In this document: positions 28,501 through 39,100 of the stretch, one piece after another
Numbering within the stretch: the first letter of the stretch is position 1
Layout of the letters: each line of letters opens with the position of its first letter
Assembly (NCBI GenBank): GCA_016935735.1
Contig: JAFGQK010000301.1
Location: 1 to 61,911, forward strand
Source of the DNA: Spirochaetales bacterium
GTDB lineage: Bacteria; Spirochaetota; Spirochaetia; SZUA-6; JAFGRV01
DNA: 61,911 nt
Direction of reading: 5' to 3'
Made by a program: the position numbers and the translations under genes
The notes under the pieces: generated by a model
Databases searched by the model: none
What the model was told of the DNA's origin: nothing
The model's input: only the letters and a program-made list of their open reading frames with translations

Positions 28501-31500
28501 GTTTATATAAATACGGATTAACACTGGAGGTGAAAGATCTGCTTACGTACAGTACCATAAAGGAAATACGTCCTTTCATAAGGAAGACTGCCATATCCGC
28601 AGGCCAGGAGCAAGTACAGGGGAAAGTGGAATTTCTGCCGGTTCACCGCTGGTTTATCGAACATGTAAGGGAAAACAGGGAGCAATTCAACAATTCTGTC
28701 CTGATTTATAAGAAAGATGGTTTTAATGAAGAGTATGCAGCAAAGGTAATAAAAAAACTCTACCGGCATCACGATGCCCTGCGGTTAGTTCTTGCAGAGG
28801 ATGAAGAATCACTCATCAATAATGCATATGAAAATACAGAACTCCTCACCGTTTACCATATCGAAGATGAGGAAGGCAGTGAGTATATACGAAAAACAGC
28901 ATCGACATTGAATAAGGGATTCCATTTAAAAAAGGGACCGCTTTTTACTGCCGCGTTATTCAAAACCCGTACCGGCGATCACCTGCTTTTTATCCTCCAT
29001 CACTTTATTGTGGATGGGGTTTCCTGGAGACTCATACTGGAGGATTTTAAAGAGGGTTATATGCAGTACGCGGAAAAAGGCAGGATCGAATTCCCGCCCA
29101 AAAGCCATTCTTTTAAAAGGTGGAGCGATGAATTACAGAAATACAGTACCGGCAATAAACTACAAAAGGAATATTCTTATTGGAAAAAGATATGTGAAAC
29201 AGCCGGGCAAAGGAAACACGGGCAGGAGAAAACATCCGGAATAATCAGGAATACCATCGAAACAACTATTGTATTGGGCAGTGAAGAAACCGGCGTTCTC
29301 GTAAAAAAGGCGCATATTCCGTACAATACCGATATTAATGACCTTCTGCTCGCGGCTTTATCGAAAGCATTTTACAAATGGCATGGTATGAGAGAGCTTC
29401 TTATAAACCTGGAAAGCCATGGCAGGGACGAACAACTTGTAGACGGGATATCCATTACCCGGACCGTGGGATGGTTTACTGCCCAATACCCGGTTTTACT
29501 CACCATGGATGATGACACCGGGGCTCATATTATTTCCGTCAAGGAAAATTTACGTACAATTCCCCATAAAGGAATTGGTTATGGTCTGTTGAGGTATTCA
29601 GGTAATGCGGAACAAAAGGCTGTACTGGACATCGAGCCCGGGGTGAGTTTCAATTACCTTGGTGATCTGGATTCCGTACTGGATGATGGTCTGTTCAGGA
29701 TATCGCCTGTCACCCTGGATCCGGTACCGGGGGGTGTAAACGAATATATGTACAGTATTAATTTTAATGGGATGATACGCGGCGGGTGTCTTTCTTTTAC
29801 CATTACTTGTGATGCGGAAAAATACAATAGCGAAGAAGTGAATACGTTAGGCAGGTTTTATTATGAAAGCTTGAACGGCATCATTGAATTCTGCAAAACT
29901 GCAACCAGGAGAGTGATAACTGCCAGTGATGTCGATCTGCTGGCGGTTGGTTTACCGCATGAGGACATATCCGGCTGCCTGGATACCCATGGGGCAACTA
30001 TTTCTTATATAATGAACCTGGCTCCCATGCAGGAAGGAATGTTGTTTCATCATTTATACGATCGTAATGATGCCTATATTTTCCAGATGGGATTAAGAAT
30101 AACGGGGGAAATGGATAGTGATAGTCTTAAGGAGAGTATTCGATTCATTGTCAAACGGCACGACGCATTACGGACAGGTATCATTTATGACAGGATAAAA
30201 AATCCGCTCCAATTTATACTTAAGGAACGGGACCCGTTTTTTTTGCATACGGAAGCGGTAAATGAACATGACCTTGAAACATACATCCGCCGGGATTGGG
30301 ATAATGGATTTGATCTTTATAAAGATTCCCTCATCCGGTTTCATTTATTTCAATTGAAAAAGGATGATTTTTACCTGTTAATTACCAATCATCACATAAT
30401 CATGGACGGGTGGTGTATCGGGATTCTTGTTAAAGAACTTTTTACCTGTTATAAGGTTTTAAAGGCAGGGGGAAGTATAACCTTACCACCATCCGTAAGT
30501 TATAGCGAATTCCTTAAATGGATAAATAAAAAGGATAAAGAAACCGCATATACGTACTGGCAGAAGTACCTGGACGGTTATATAGCCGGGAAGGGTATCA
30601 CCCCGGCAGGATTCAGGCAGAAAAGTCCGGAATACAGGAATGCGGAACACAGGGTGAATATGGACCGGGCATTAACAGTGAAATTGAATGAAATGATAAA
30701 ACAGCATGGATTTACGTTGAATAACTTTATGCAGGCTGTCTGGGGCATCGTCCTTTCAAGGTATACAAACAGTGAGGAGGTCTTATTCGGCAATATCATA
30801 TCCACCCGCCCGACGGATATTGAAGGTATTGAAACAACTATCGGGCTATTCATTAATACCATACCAATCCGGATAAAAATGGAAAGTGGGGTATCGTTTA
30901 TTGAACTGGCCCGGAAAGTTAAAGATGATTTTATCGAATGCAAACAGTATGGTTATATTTCCCTGGCAGAAATTATGCACCGGGCACACCTCGATGTGAC
31001 CAACATCGATCATTTATTTGTCGTGGAGAATTACCCTGTGGACAAAGACCTTTTAAACGGGGCATTTTACCGGGAAATGGGATGCACCCTCTACAGGACA
31101 GAAAGCAGGGACATGTCCAGTTATAATCTTAATATAATGATTATTCCCGGCGACCAGGTAACGATTCGGCTGACATATAATGAAAACATATGTGAATCTT
31201 CAAGAATCAGGCAGATGGGCAAACATATCATTAACCTGGTGGAAGCTATTTTAGAAAATCCCGCAAAGAGGGTGGGTGAACTTGAATTATTATCCGGGGA
31301 AGAAATACACATGCTCCTGCACGACTTTAATAAAACGGAATTCGCTTATCCGAGAGGAAAACTCATACATGAACTTTTCCAGGAACAGGCAGAAAAGTTC
31401 CCGGCTAAAAATGTGCTGTCCTGTAATGGCATGAATGTAACATATGAAGAAGTAAATGAAAGATCCAACCGATTGGCATGGGCATTACGGGAAAGGGGCG

Positions 31501-33170
31501 CAGGACCCGGGACCATAACGGCTCTTATGATCGACCGTTCACTCGATCTTATTACCGGAATACTCGGCATATTAAAAGCGGGTAGTGCTTTTCTTCCTGT
31601 AGACCCGTCATATCCGCAGAATCGTATTGCATATATGCTTGCCGACAGCAAGGCTTTGATATTGCTCTCAAAAAAAGAGTATGTGAAAGGCCTGGATTAT
31701 TCCGGGGTATTCCTTGAGCTGGATGATCCCTGCCTTTATAAAGGGAATCCCGGCAATCCGGATGTTGAAATAAAAAGCCGGGATCTTGCTTATATGATTT
31801 ATACCTCTGGATCGACCGGTAAGCCGAAAGGGGTTCTGATCGAACATTCCGGTGTGATTAATATGCTTTTTAATTACCATAAACTATTTGAAGCAGACGA
31901 ATTTTCAAGGATCAGTCAGTCATCAAGTATTAGTTTCGATGCCATGGTGTTTGAAATTATTCCTGCTTTAACCGGGGGATGTCTGTTAATGATTATACCG
32001 GATGAAATAAGGGTACATCCGGCTGAATTAAAAAAGTGGATCATGAAAAACGAGATCACGATCAGTTTTCAGCCGACCGCAATTGCAGAAGCCCTGCTGG
32101 ATATGGAATGGGAACAGGATATACCATTGAAAAAACTCATTACCGCAGGCGACCGGTTAACAAAGTATCCGCCCGATCACTGTCCGTTTGAAGTGTATAA
32201 TCTCTACGGACCGACAGAAGACACGGTCTGGACCACCTGGTGCAAAGTGGAAAAGAAGGACGATAACAAAGGATATCCGTCTATAGGTGGTCCTGTCGGG
32301 AACAAGAAATTATATATAGTAGACAGAAATAACAGATTGCAGCCTCCGGGGGTGGCAGGAGAACTGTGCATTTCCGGATCCGGATTGGCCCGCGGTTATT
32401 TTAACCGGCCGGAATTGACAGACGAAAAATTCATCGATAATCCGTTTGCCCGGGGTGAAAGGATGTACAAAACCGGTGATGTATGCAGATGGCAGCCGGA
32501 TGGTACCCTGGAGTTTATCGGACGGATAGATGACCAGGTAAAGATAAGGGGATACCGGATTGAACCGGGTGAAGTGGAGAATGCCATATCACAATTGAAA
32601 GGGATAAAGGAATGTGTCGTCGTTGCCAGGGAAAAAGGCGGGGAATTATATTTATGCTGTTATATTGTTGAAGATCATGCCATTGCCATTGAAGATATCC
32701 GGGAAAAGCTGATGGATAACGTACCGCACTATATGATCCCGGCATATTTCGTAAAACTAACATCCCTCCCCCTGACGGAAAATGGAAAGATCGATAAAAA
32801 GAGGCTGCCTGAACCGGAAGCATTAATAAACAGGGGGACGTTTACCTCTCCCCGGCATGATGTGGACAGGGCATTACAGAACATCTGGAAAGAAATCCTG
32901 GAAATGGAAAAGGTAAGTATAAATGACAATTTTTTTGAGATTGGTGGGCATTCTTTAAAAGCCACCCGGGTTATTTCTTATATAAAGAAAATTCTTAAAG
33001 CGGACGTTTCCGTACGAGAATTCCTGGAAAGACCGACAATAGAAGAATTGTCGGATTACCTGCTTTCCTCAAAAGAGAACAGGAATATCGGCAAAATCGC
33101 GACTATTTATTTAAAGGTATTGAATCTTTCTGACAGGGAAGTGGACAGATTAATGAAAGAAAAGGGTTAA
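25497..33170 (+). CDS. NRPS3: C-A(Leu)-PCP-E-C-A-PCP
   Basis: A 2557-residue, two-module synthetase. Module 1: DCL-type C (HHHIILDGWS near 141), expected after the E domain ending NRPS2; A 465-945 with pocket DAWFLGNVVK (Leu; its core sequence closely resembles the NRPS1 Leu domain); PCP Ser993 in 'EAGGDS'; E 1040-1500 (HHFIVDGVSWR near 1168, RTVGWFT, NYLGD). Module 2: DCL-type C (HHIIMDGWC near 1632); A 1955-2435 with pocket DAFFIALVWK, which matches no code I know and suggests a bulky hydrophobic substrate; PCP Ser2486 in GGHS; no E. The 30-residue tail 'LNLSDREVDRLMKEKG' looks like a helical donor docking peptide, distinct from the COM tails after E domains. Its start overlaps NRPS2 by 11 bp, with GGAG at 25486-25489. 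Confidence 0.96.
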   Translation: MKNNIVDIYPLAPMQEGILFHHLYDDDKTLYNVQIRMRLAGNIDIPKMESSFRIVVDRYDILRTSFIYKNLNTPRQVVLDKRGGGFNCLDFHSLSTAERKKQINDFLKRDAEKIFDLTHDLLFRITLIHEDEKSYILVITHHHIILDGWSLARLLYDLFSIYQNLLAGITPPPSAAFPYIHYINWYTRQDRDRAREYWKNYLSGFSDATVIPGNSDHGSIKSYIYKETGLKLPEETTSRLEEFAAANSVTLNTLLQAVFGSILLKYNKSNDILFGCVISGRPSEVQGVESIPGLFINTIPLRIRLKGGETFLELIREIHSDFTRSSRYGYLPLYDIRKTVSSPNAIINHLFGFQNYPVDESLLSSDFFAKTGFAITDFESVDKTTYNFNFKVGTGKSLLILFGYNSCVIEDYFIKNMVCHVKKVITVLLENPQTGIGELDILPADERNTLLKSFNNTFTPHELSKPVHVLFEEQADQYPGNTAVVYKDRHLSYHQLNRKADGLARTLMTSGIKKEEIAAIMTGHSLEMITGLIGILKAGAAFLPIDPSLPIKRIKFMLEECRCKILLSSSDYRDTIPFDGLVLDLDDEKNYQNSETPVKSNAGPDSLAYVIFTSGSSGAPKGVMVEHRSLCNLSLWHGRYYGMTPADRTTKYAGFSFDASVWEVFPSLISGASLYIIDEAMKLDIKKLNNYFEENGITISFLPTQIAEQFMNEDNRSLRYLLTGGDKLKFFRKNHYRLVNNYGPTENTVVTTCYPVTGEQKNIPIGKPVDNTRIYILDEQNRLMPIGIPGELCISGASLARGYINRQELTDKKFVSNPFEPGVKMYKTGDLARWLPDGNIEFLGRIDCQVKIRSNRIEPGEIEALLMKHNKVREAVVLDKSDRYGNKYLCGYIVLKNNNENTHLDEEIKRYLAELLPDYMIPSHYVYLDHIPVSASGKVNRKELPDPVEFSPKAEYVPPGDDMERRLAEIWQEVLGTGRPGITDNFYEAGGDSIKAIQISSRLYKYGLTLEVKDLLTYSTIKEIRPFIRKTAISAGQEQVQGKVEFLPVHRWFIEHVRENREQFNNSVLIYKKDGFNEEYAAKVIKKLYRHHDALRLVLAEDEESLINNAYENTELLTVYHIEDEEGSEYIRKTASTLNKGFHLKKGPLFTAALFKTRTGDHLLFILHHFIVDGVSWRLILEDFKEGYMQYAEKGRIEFPPKSHSFKRWSDELQKYSTGNKLQKEYSYWKKICETAGQRKHGQEKTSGIIRNTIETTIVLGSEETGVLVKKAHIPYNTDINDLLLAALSKAFYKWHGMRELLINLESHGRDEQLVDGISITRTVGWFTAQYPVLLTMDDDTGAHIISVKENLRTIPHKGIGYGLLRYSGNAEQKAVLDIEPGVSFNYLGDLDSVLDDGLFRISPVTLDPVPGGVNEYMYSINFNGMIRGGCLSFTITCDAEKYNSEEVNTLGRFYYESLNGIIEFCKTATRRVITASDVDLLAVGLPHEDISGCLDTHGATISYIMNLAPMQEGMLFHHLYDRNDAYIFQMGLRITGEMDSDSLKESIRFIVKRHDALRTGIIYDRIKNPLQFILKERDPFFLHTEAVNEHDLETYIRRDWDNGFDLYKDSLIRFHLFQLKKDDFYLLITNHHIIMDGWCIGILVKELFTCYKVLKAGGSITLPPSVSYSEFLKWINKKDKETAYTYWQKYLDGYIAGKGITPAGFRQKSPEYRNAEHRVNMDRALTVKLNEMIKQHGFTLNNFMQAVWGIVLSRYTNSEEVLFGNIISTRPTDIEGIETTIGLFINTIPIRIKMESGVSFIELARKVKDDFIECKQYGYISLAEIMHRAHLDVTNIDHLFVVENYPVDKDLLNGAFYREMGCTLYRTESRDMSSYNLNIMIIPGDQVTIRLTYNENICESSRIRQMGKHIINLVEAILENPAKRVGELELLSGEEIHMLLHDFNKTEFAYPRGKLIHELFQEQAEKFPAKNVLSCNGMNVTYEEVNERSNRLAWALRERGAGPGTITALMIDRSLDLITGILGILKAGSAFLPVDPSYPQNRIAYMLADSKALILLSKKEYVKGLDYSGVFLELDDPCLYKGNPGNPDVEIKSRDLAYMIYTSGSTGKPKGVLIEHSGVINMLFNYHKLFEADEFSRISQSSSISFDAMVFEIIPALTGGCLLMIIPDEIRVHPAELKKWIMKNEITISFQPTAIAEALLDMEWEQDIPLKKLITAGDRLTKYPPDHCPFEVYNLYGPTEDTVWTTWCKVEKKDDNKGYPSIGGPVGNKKLYIVDRNNRLQPPGVAGELCISGSGLARGYFNRPELTDEKFIDNPFARGERMYKTGDVCRWQPDGTLEFIGRIDDQVKIRGYRIEPGEVENAISQLKGIKECVVVAREKGGELYLCCYIVEDHAIAIEDIREKLMDNVPHYMIPAYFVKLTSLPLTENGKIDKKRLPEPEALINRGTFTSPRHDVDRALQNIWKEILEMEKVSINDNFFEIGGHSLKATRVISYIKKILKADVSVREFLERPTIEELSDYLLSSKENRNIGKIATIYLKVLNLSDREVDRLMKEKG

Positions 33171-33187
33171 AGAGAAAGGATATAGGA

Positions 33188-36100
33188 ATGAATACGTACT
33201 CAGGCAAGAAACAGGAATTATTGGATCTTTTACTGCAGAATGAAGGAATAAATGATGAACAACAGGAATCGATTCCGGTCAGAAAAGATAGAACCCATAT
33301 TCCCCTCTCATTCAGTCAACACAGGATATGGTTTATGGATCAACTCGAACCGGACAGCAATCTCTATACTATGGCTTCCACAAATAAGTTTTATGGTGAT
33401 GTGCAGATAAATCTATTGGCGGAAAGTATCAATGAACTGGTAAAACGGCATGAAGGATTAAGAACCGTCTTTAAGATGGTAGATGGAAAAGCGGAACAGG
33501 AAATCATACCGGCAATGAACATCGAACTGCCTCTTATCGATATACAGCACCTGGAGCCGGCAGAAAAGGAAAAGAGGTGGATGTCTATTGCCGAGAATGT
33601 GAGTAATACACCGTTTAATCTTGAAAAGGGGCCATTACTCCGGACAACCCTTATTCAACTTTCAGGGAAAGAATTCGTTTTTGTATTGGCCATGCACCAT
33701 ATTATTTCCGATGGATGGTCTATCGGAATATTTTTGAAGGAATTTACTGAACTGTATTATTCAAAGGTGAATAATACAGATCCCTTACTTGATGATCTGC
33801 ATATACAGTATGCAGATTACGCCATCTGGCAGAGGGAAAAAGTGAATGAAACAAAGGTACAGGAACACCTTTCCTATTGGATGGGACAATTAAAGGGCAT
33901 TTCTCCCCTGGAATTACCTTCAGACCGGCCCCGACCGCGCATTCAGACATATGCCGGGTTACATCATTTATTTCATATACCAGGGCAAATATCCAGGAAG
34001 ATTATCGGGTTTTCAAAAAAGCAGGAAATCACCCTTTTTGTTATATTACTCGCAGCGTTTAAGGCATTGTTATTTAAATATACCGGTCAAAATGATATAT
34101 GTATTGGTTTTCCCATAGCAAACAGAAGCATTGTCGATGTGGAACATGTCATTGGTTGTTTCATCAATACAATTGTTTTACGGACAAATATATCTGATGA
34201 CATATCAGTTCTTGATCTTACGAAACAGATTAACGATAATCACCTTGATGCCCAGGCCAACCAGGATGTTCCTTTTGAATGGCTCGTTACCGAGATTGAA
34301 CCGGAACGGGATTTAAGCCGGAGCCCTTTATTCCAGGTCATGTTCATTTTTCAGAACGCACCGATAAAAACACCTGAGTTTGCGGGATTGGCAATTGAAC
34401 CTGTTTCAATCGAGAATGGCACATCCAAATTTGATGTAACCCTGTCTCTGGAGGAAAATAATGGCATAATAAGCGGGTGGATCGAATATAATACCGATTT
34501 ATTTGATACTTCCTCCATTATCAGGCTTAAAAATCATTATATAACATTAGTTGAAAGCATGATCTGTGACCCGGGTAAGAAAATATCGGAACTGGACATT
34601 TTAACACCCGAAGAAAGGGAAACGATTCTCTATAAATGGAATGATACATCCAGGGATTATTCGCCATTTAAACCGATTCATGCCGTTTTTGAGGAACAGG
34701 CAGAGAAAACTCCCGGTAAGACAGCCTTAATTTATGAATCCGATATATTGACCTATAAAGATTTTAATCAACAATGCAACCGGTTGGCACACTATTTATT
34801 AAAGCTCGGGGCAGGAAAAGAAACTCCGGTTGCCGTGTGTATGGAACGTTCTGTTTATATGGTGACGGCTTTATATGCCATTCTGAAGACAGGGAGTGCA
34901 TATGTTCCTGTAGATCCCGGTTTTCCCGGGGAGAGAATTGACTATATTTTAAGAGATACAAAGGTTCCCCTGGTTGTGACCCTGGAAAAATATGAAAACC
35001 TGTTCAAATCCCGTGATGTTCATAGAATCTGTCTGGACAGGGAACAACATGAAATCAGGCAGGAAAGTATACATAATCCTTCCTGTTATATTGAACCCGG
35101 GGATATGGCCTATATCATTTATACCTCCGGTTCCACCGGAAAGCCCAAGGGGGTCATAAATCTTCATAAGGGAATTCACAACAGACTCTTGTGGATGCAG
35201 GATGAATTCGGTTTAAAATCAGACGACCTCGTCCTGCAAAAAACCCCGTACAGTTTCGATGTGTCTGTCTGGGAGTTCTTCTGGCCATTAATGTTTGGTG
35301 CCGGATTGGTGATTGCAAAGCCAGGAGGCCACAAAGATCCGGAATACCTGATCAAAACAATTGTAGCGAATAAAATAACGACCATACACTTTGTCCCTTC
35401 CATGCTCAAGGCTTTTATTGAATCCCCGGAAGTCAGTACCTGTAACGGGATTTTAAGGAGGGTGATCGCAAGTGGTGAAGCCCTCGGTTATAACGTAACG
35501 GAAAATTTCTTTGGCAAGCTGGATGCAGAGCTGGCGAATCTGTACGGGCCGACCGAAGCAGCCGTAGATGTCACCTGCTGGAGATGCCATAAGGACAATC
35601 GCCGGAAAGCTATCCCCATCGGAAAACCAATAGCAAATACCCGGATATATATACTGGACAAAACAGGCAAGCCCGTACCTGTCGGAGTTCCGGGCGAGTT
35701 GCATATAGGCGGTGTTAGTCTTGCAAGGGGATATGTAAACAATGATGCATTAACTGCCTTGAGTTTTATCCCGGATCCTGTCGGACAAAACCGGTCAGAC
35801 AGGGTATATAAAACCGGGGATAAGGCCCGGTATTTACCTGACGGGAATATCGAGTTCCTTGGCAGGATAGATAACCAGGTTAAAATCCGGGGATTCCGCA
35901 TTGAACCCGGTGAGATTGAATACCATATTCAAAACTTTCCGGGTATAAAGGAATGTGTGGTTATTGATTATGTAAAATCCGGCAATAATGTCATGCTGGT
36001 TGCTTATATTGTACAGAAGAAGCAGGGAATCCCCGGCCAGGGAACAATAATAATAGAAGATGTAAAGAGTTATCTGAATAAGAAATTACCGGAATACATG

Positions 36101-39100
36101 ATTCCTTCTTTTTTTATATTTATTGATGAAATCCCGCTAAGTAAACATGGTAAACTTGACCGCTCGAAACTCCCCGCTCCTGAATACGACAGAACACAAT
36201 CAAAGACAACCTATAAAGCCCCGGAACGAAAGAATGAAATCATTCTTGCAGAAATTTTTAAAGAGATATTAAAACTGGATAAAGTCGGTGTACATGACAA
36301 CTTTTTTGATCTGGGCGGTGATTCCATACTCAGTATCCAGGTTATTTCCAGAGCAAAAGAAGCAGGATTGCATTTTGATTTGAAACAATTGTTCGAGGCT
36401 AAAACCATTTATGAATTGGTGAATCTCCTCGAAAGTACCGTTACCGCGGAATCGGTGAGTTATCAGATTCAGCCTTTTGATCTTATATCAAAAGAGGACA
36501 GGGAAAAAATTCCTGATTATATAGAAGATGCTTATCCTGCTTCCGCGTTGCAGACGGGAATGTTTTTCCACAGTGAATTCGATTATTCCGGTGAAACCAT
36601 GTATCTCATTATATCGACCATACATATAGAAGGGAAATACGATAATGAAAAATTTACACAGGCCCTGAACCTTCTCTTTAAAAAACATTCCATATTCAGA
36701 ACGTCTTTTGATATGGCCACTTTCAGTATTCCCATGCAGTTGGTACATAAAGAAGTCAAAATCCCCCTGGAGGTATATGATATCAGTCATGAATCTTCCG
36801 AAGAACAGGAAAAAATAATTAAGGAATGGTTTGTTCATGAGAAAAAATGCCAGTTTGACCTTGGCAGACCCCCACTCATGAAGTTTGTCGTTCACAAGCG
36901 GGGTGATAATTCCTTTCAACTGGGTACGAATGAACATCACTCGATTCTTGATGGATGGAGTGATGCCTTACTCATACGCGACCTGTTTTTTCTCTATACG
37001 TCACTTTTACAGAATAAGCGGATTCCTGACAACCTGCAATTGGCTGCCCAGTACCGTGATTACATTTACCTGGAACAACATTCCCTCCAGTCAGGTAAAG
37101 ACAGGCAATTCTGGCTGGATCAGCTGAATAGAATTAATTTTATAAAACTCCCCAGATTTTCGTCTGACAGGGAGAATCCGGATAAATGGGGTGAATTGAT
37201 CGTGAATATCCCCGGTGATATTAATCAACGGATAGACGGTCTCTCCTCCAGATTGCAGATTCCCAAAAAAAGCATATTACTCGCCGCTCACTTAAAGGTA
37301 CTTGAAGAATATTCAAACGAGAAGGTGATTACCACCGGGATTGTGTTACATGGCCGTCCGGATACGAATGACGGCGAAAATATTATCGGATTGTGCCTTA
37401 ATACCCTTCCATTTACATTGGAACTGGCTAATGAATCATGGGTGGATCTTATTTCAAAGGTATTTAAAACCGAGATGGAAATCTATCCTTACCGGAGATA
37501 CCCGGTATCCGAGATACAGAAACTCAATAAGGGTAATCCCCTTTTTGAAACAGTATTTAATTATGTGCATTTCCATGCAATAAGTGAAATTAAAAGCTAC
37601 CAGGATCTTACGTTCCGGAACATTACCTCTATCGGGCAGACCAATTTCCCATTCAGTGCCTCTTTTTTCAGGAACCCGATTATCGATAATTTCGGTTTAC
37701 TCATCTGGTATAACCCGGATGAATATAATGAAGAGTTTATCAGGGAAATGTCCGGCTGTTATATACAGGTGTTACGGTTAATGATCGAAAATCCTTTTGG
37801 CACCTTAAATGAAAAATCGATTTTACCGGAAAATCTCTATAAAAAAGTCGTGGTTGAATTTAACAGAACGGAAAAAGAGTATGATAGAAGTAATTGTGTG
37901 CACAAAATGGTCGAGAAAGCAGCTATAAAAAATTTGTCCCATACCGCGGTGGAGTTTCAGGATCAGGCAATAAGTTATAAAGAGTTGGACCGGAAATCAA
38001 ACCAGCTGGGTTATTATTTTATGGAAAATAGCGTTAAAAAATCGGACCGTGTTATTATCTGCATGAACAGGTCCATCAATTTTATTATTACCATGCTGGC
38101 AGTACTGAAAACAGGGGCAACCTATGTTCCCATCGATCCGAATTACCCGGAGCAAAGGATACGCTACATTATTGAAGATACGGATGCCTCACTCGTTGTT
38201 ACGGATAATGCTGAAAGACCACTTTTCAAGGATACCCGCTGCCGGGTATTCGATCTATCCACCGGGAGCGAATCGTTAGAGAGGATGCCCCATGACAGGA
38301 TAGAAATCCAGACAGGAATGGATGACCTTGCTTATATTGTGTATACATCCGGGTCTACCGGGAGGCCTAAAGGAGTCCGGATTAATCATGGGAATTTATT
38401 AAATCTTGTCCACTGGTATATTAATCAATTTAAAATCAGCAATAAGGATAAGGGAACGGTGCTGGCCAGTGTCGGTTTCGATGCGGCTGTATTCGAGACA
38501 TGGCCATTTCTCTGTGCCGGGGCAGCCCTGTCTATTGTCCCGGGTGAAATTATCGGGGCATCAGAACAATTGAAAACCTGGATGACGGAAAAACAAATTT
38601 CATTTGGATTTTTGCCCACTCCATTAACAGAAGAGTTTCTCGGGCTGGACTGGTCTGATGGGAAAAGCAGGCTTAGAGGATTACTTACCGGGGGTGATCA
38701 ATTAAAGTGTTTTTCACCCGCCGGTCTGCCGTTTGAGCTGTTCAACTGCTATGGACCTACTGAAAATTCCGTTGTCGCTTCTTTCGGACCGGTAAGAGAA
38801 CACCCTGGTGTTGCTCTTTCAATGTACCCCTCTATCGGTGTTCCGCTGGATAATGTAAAGACATTCATTCTGAACGGGTTTTTCAATCCTGTTCCGGTCG
38901 GTGTCCCGGGCGAACTCTGTTTATCCGGGAAAAGCCTGTCCCCGGGATACTGGAATAATGAAGAGTTGACCAATGAAAAATTCATTGATAATCCCTTTTT
39001 GCCCGGGGAAAAAATGTATACAACAGGCGATATCTGCCGGTGGCTGCCGGATGGAGAAATAGACTTTATCGGGCGAAAAGACGGTCAGGTAAAGATCAGG

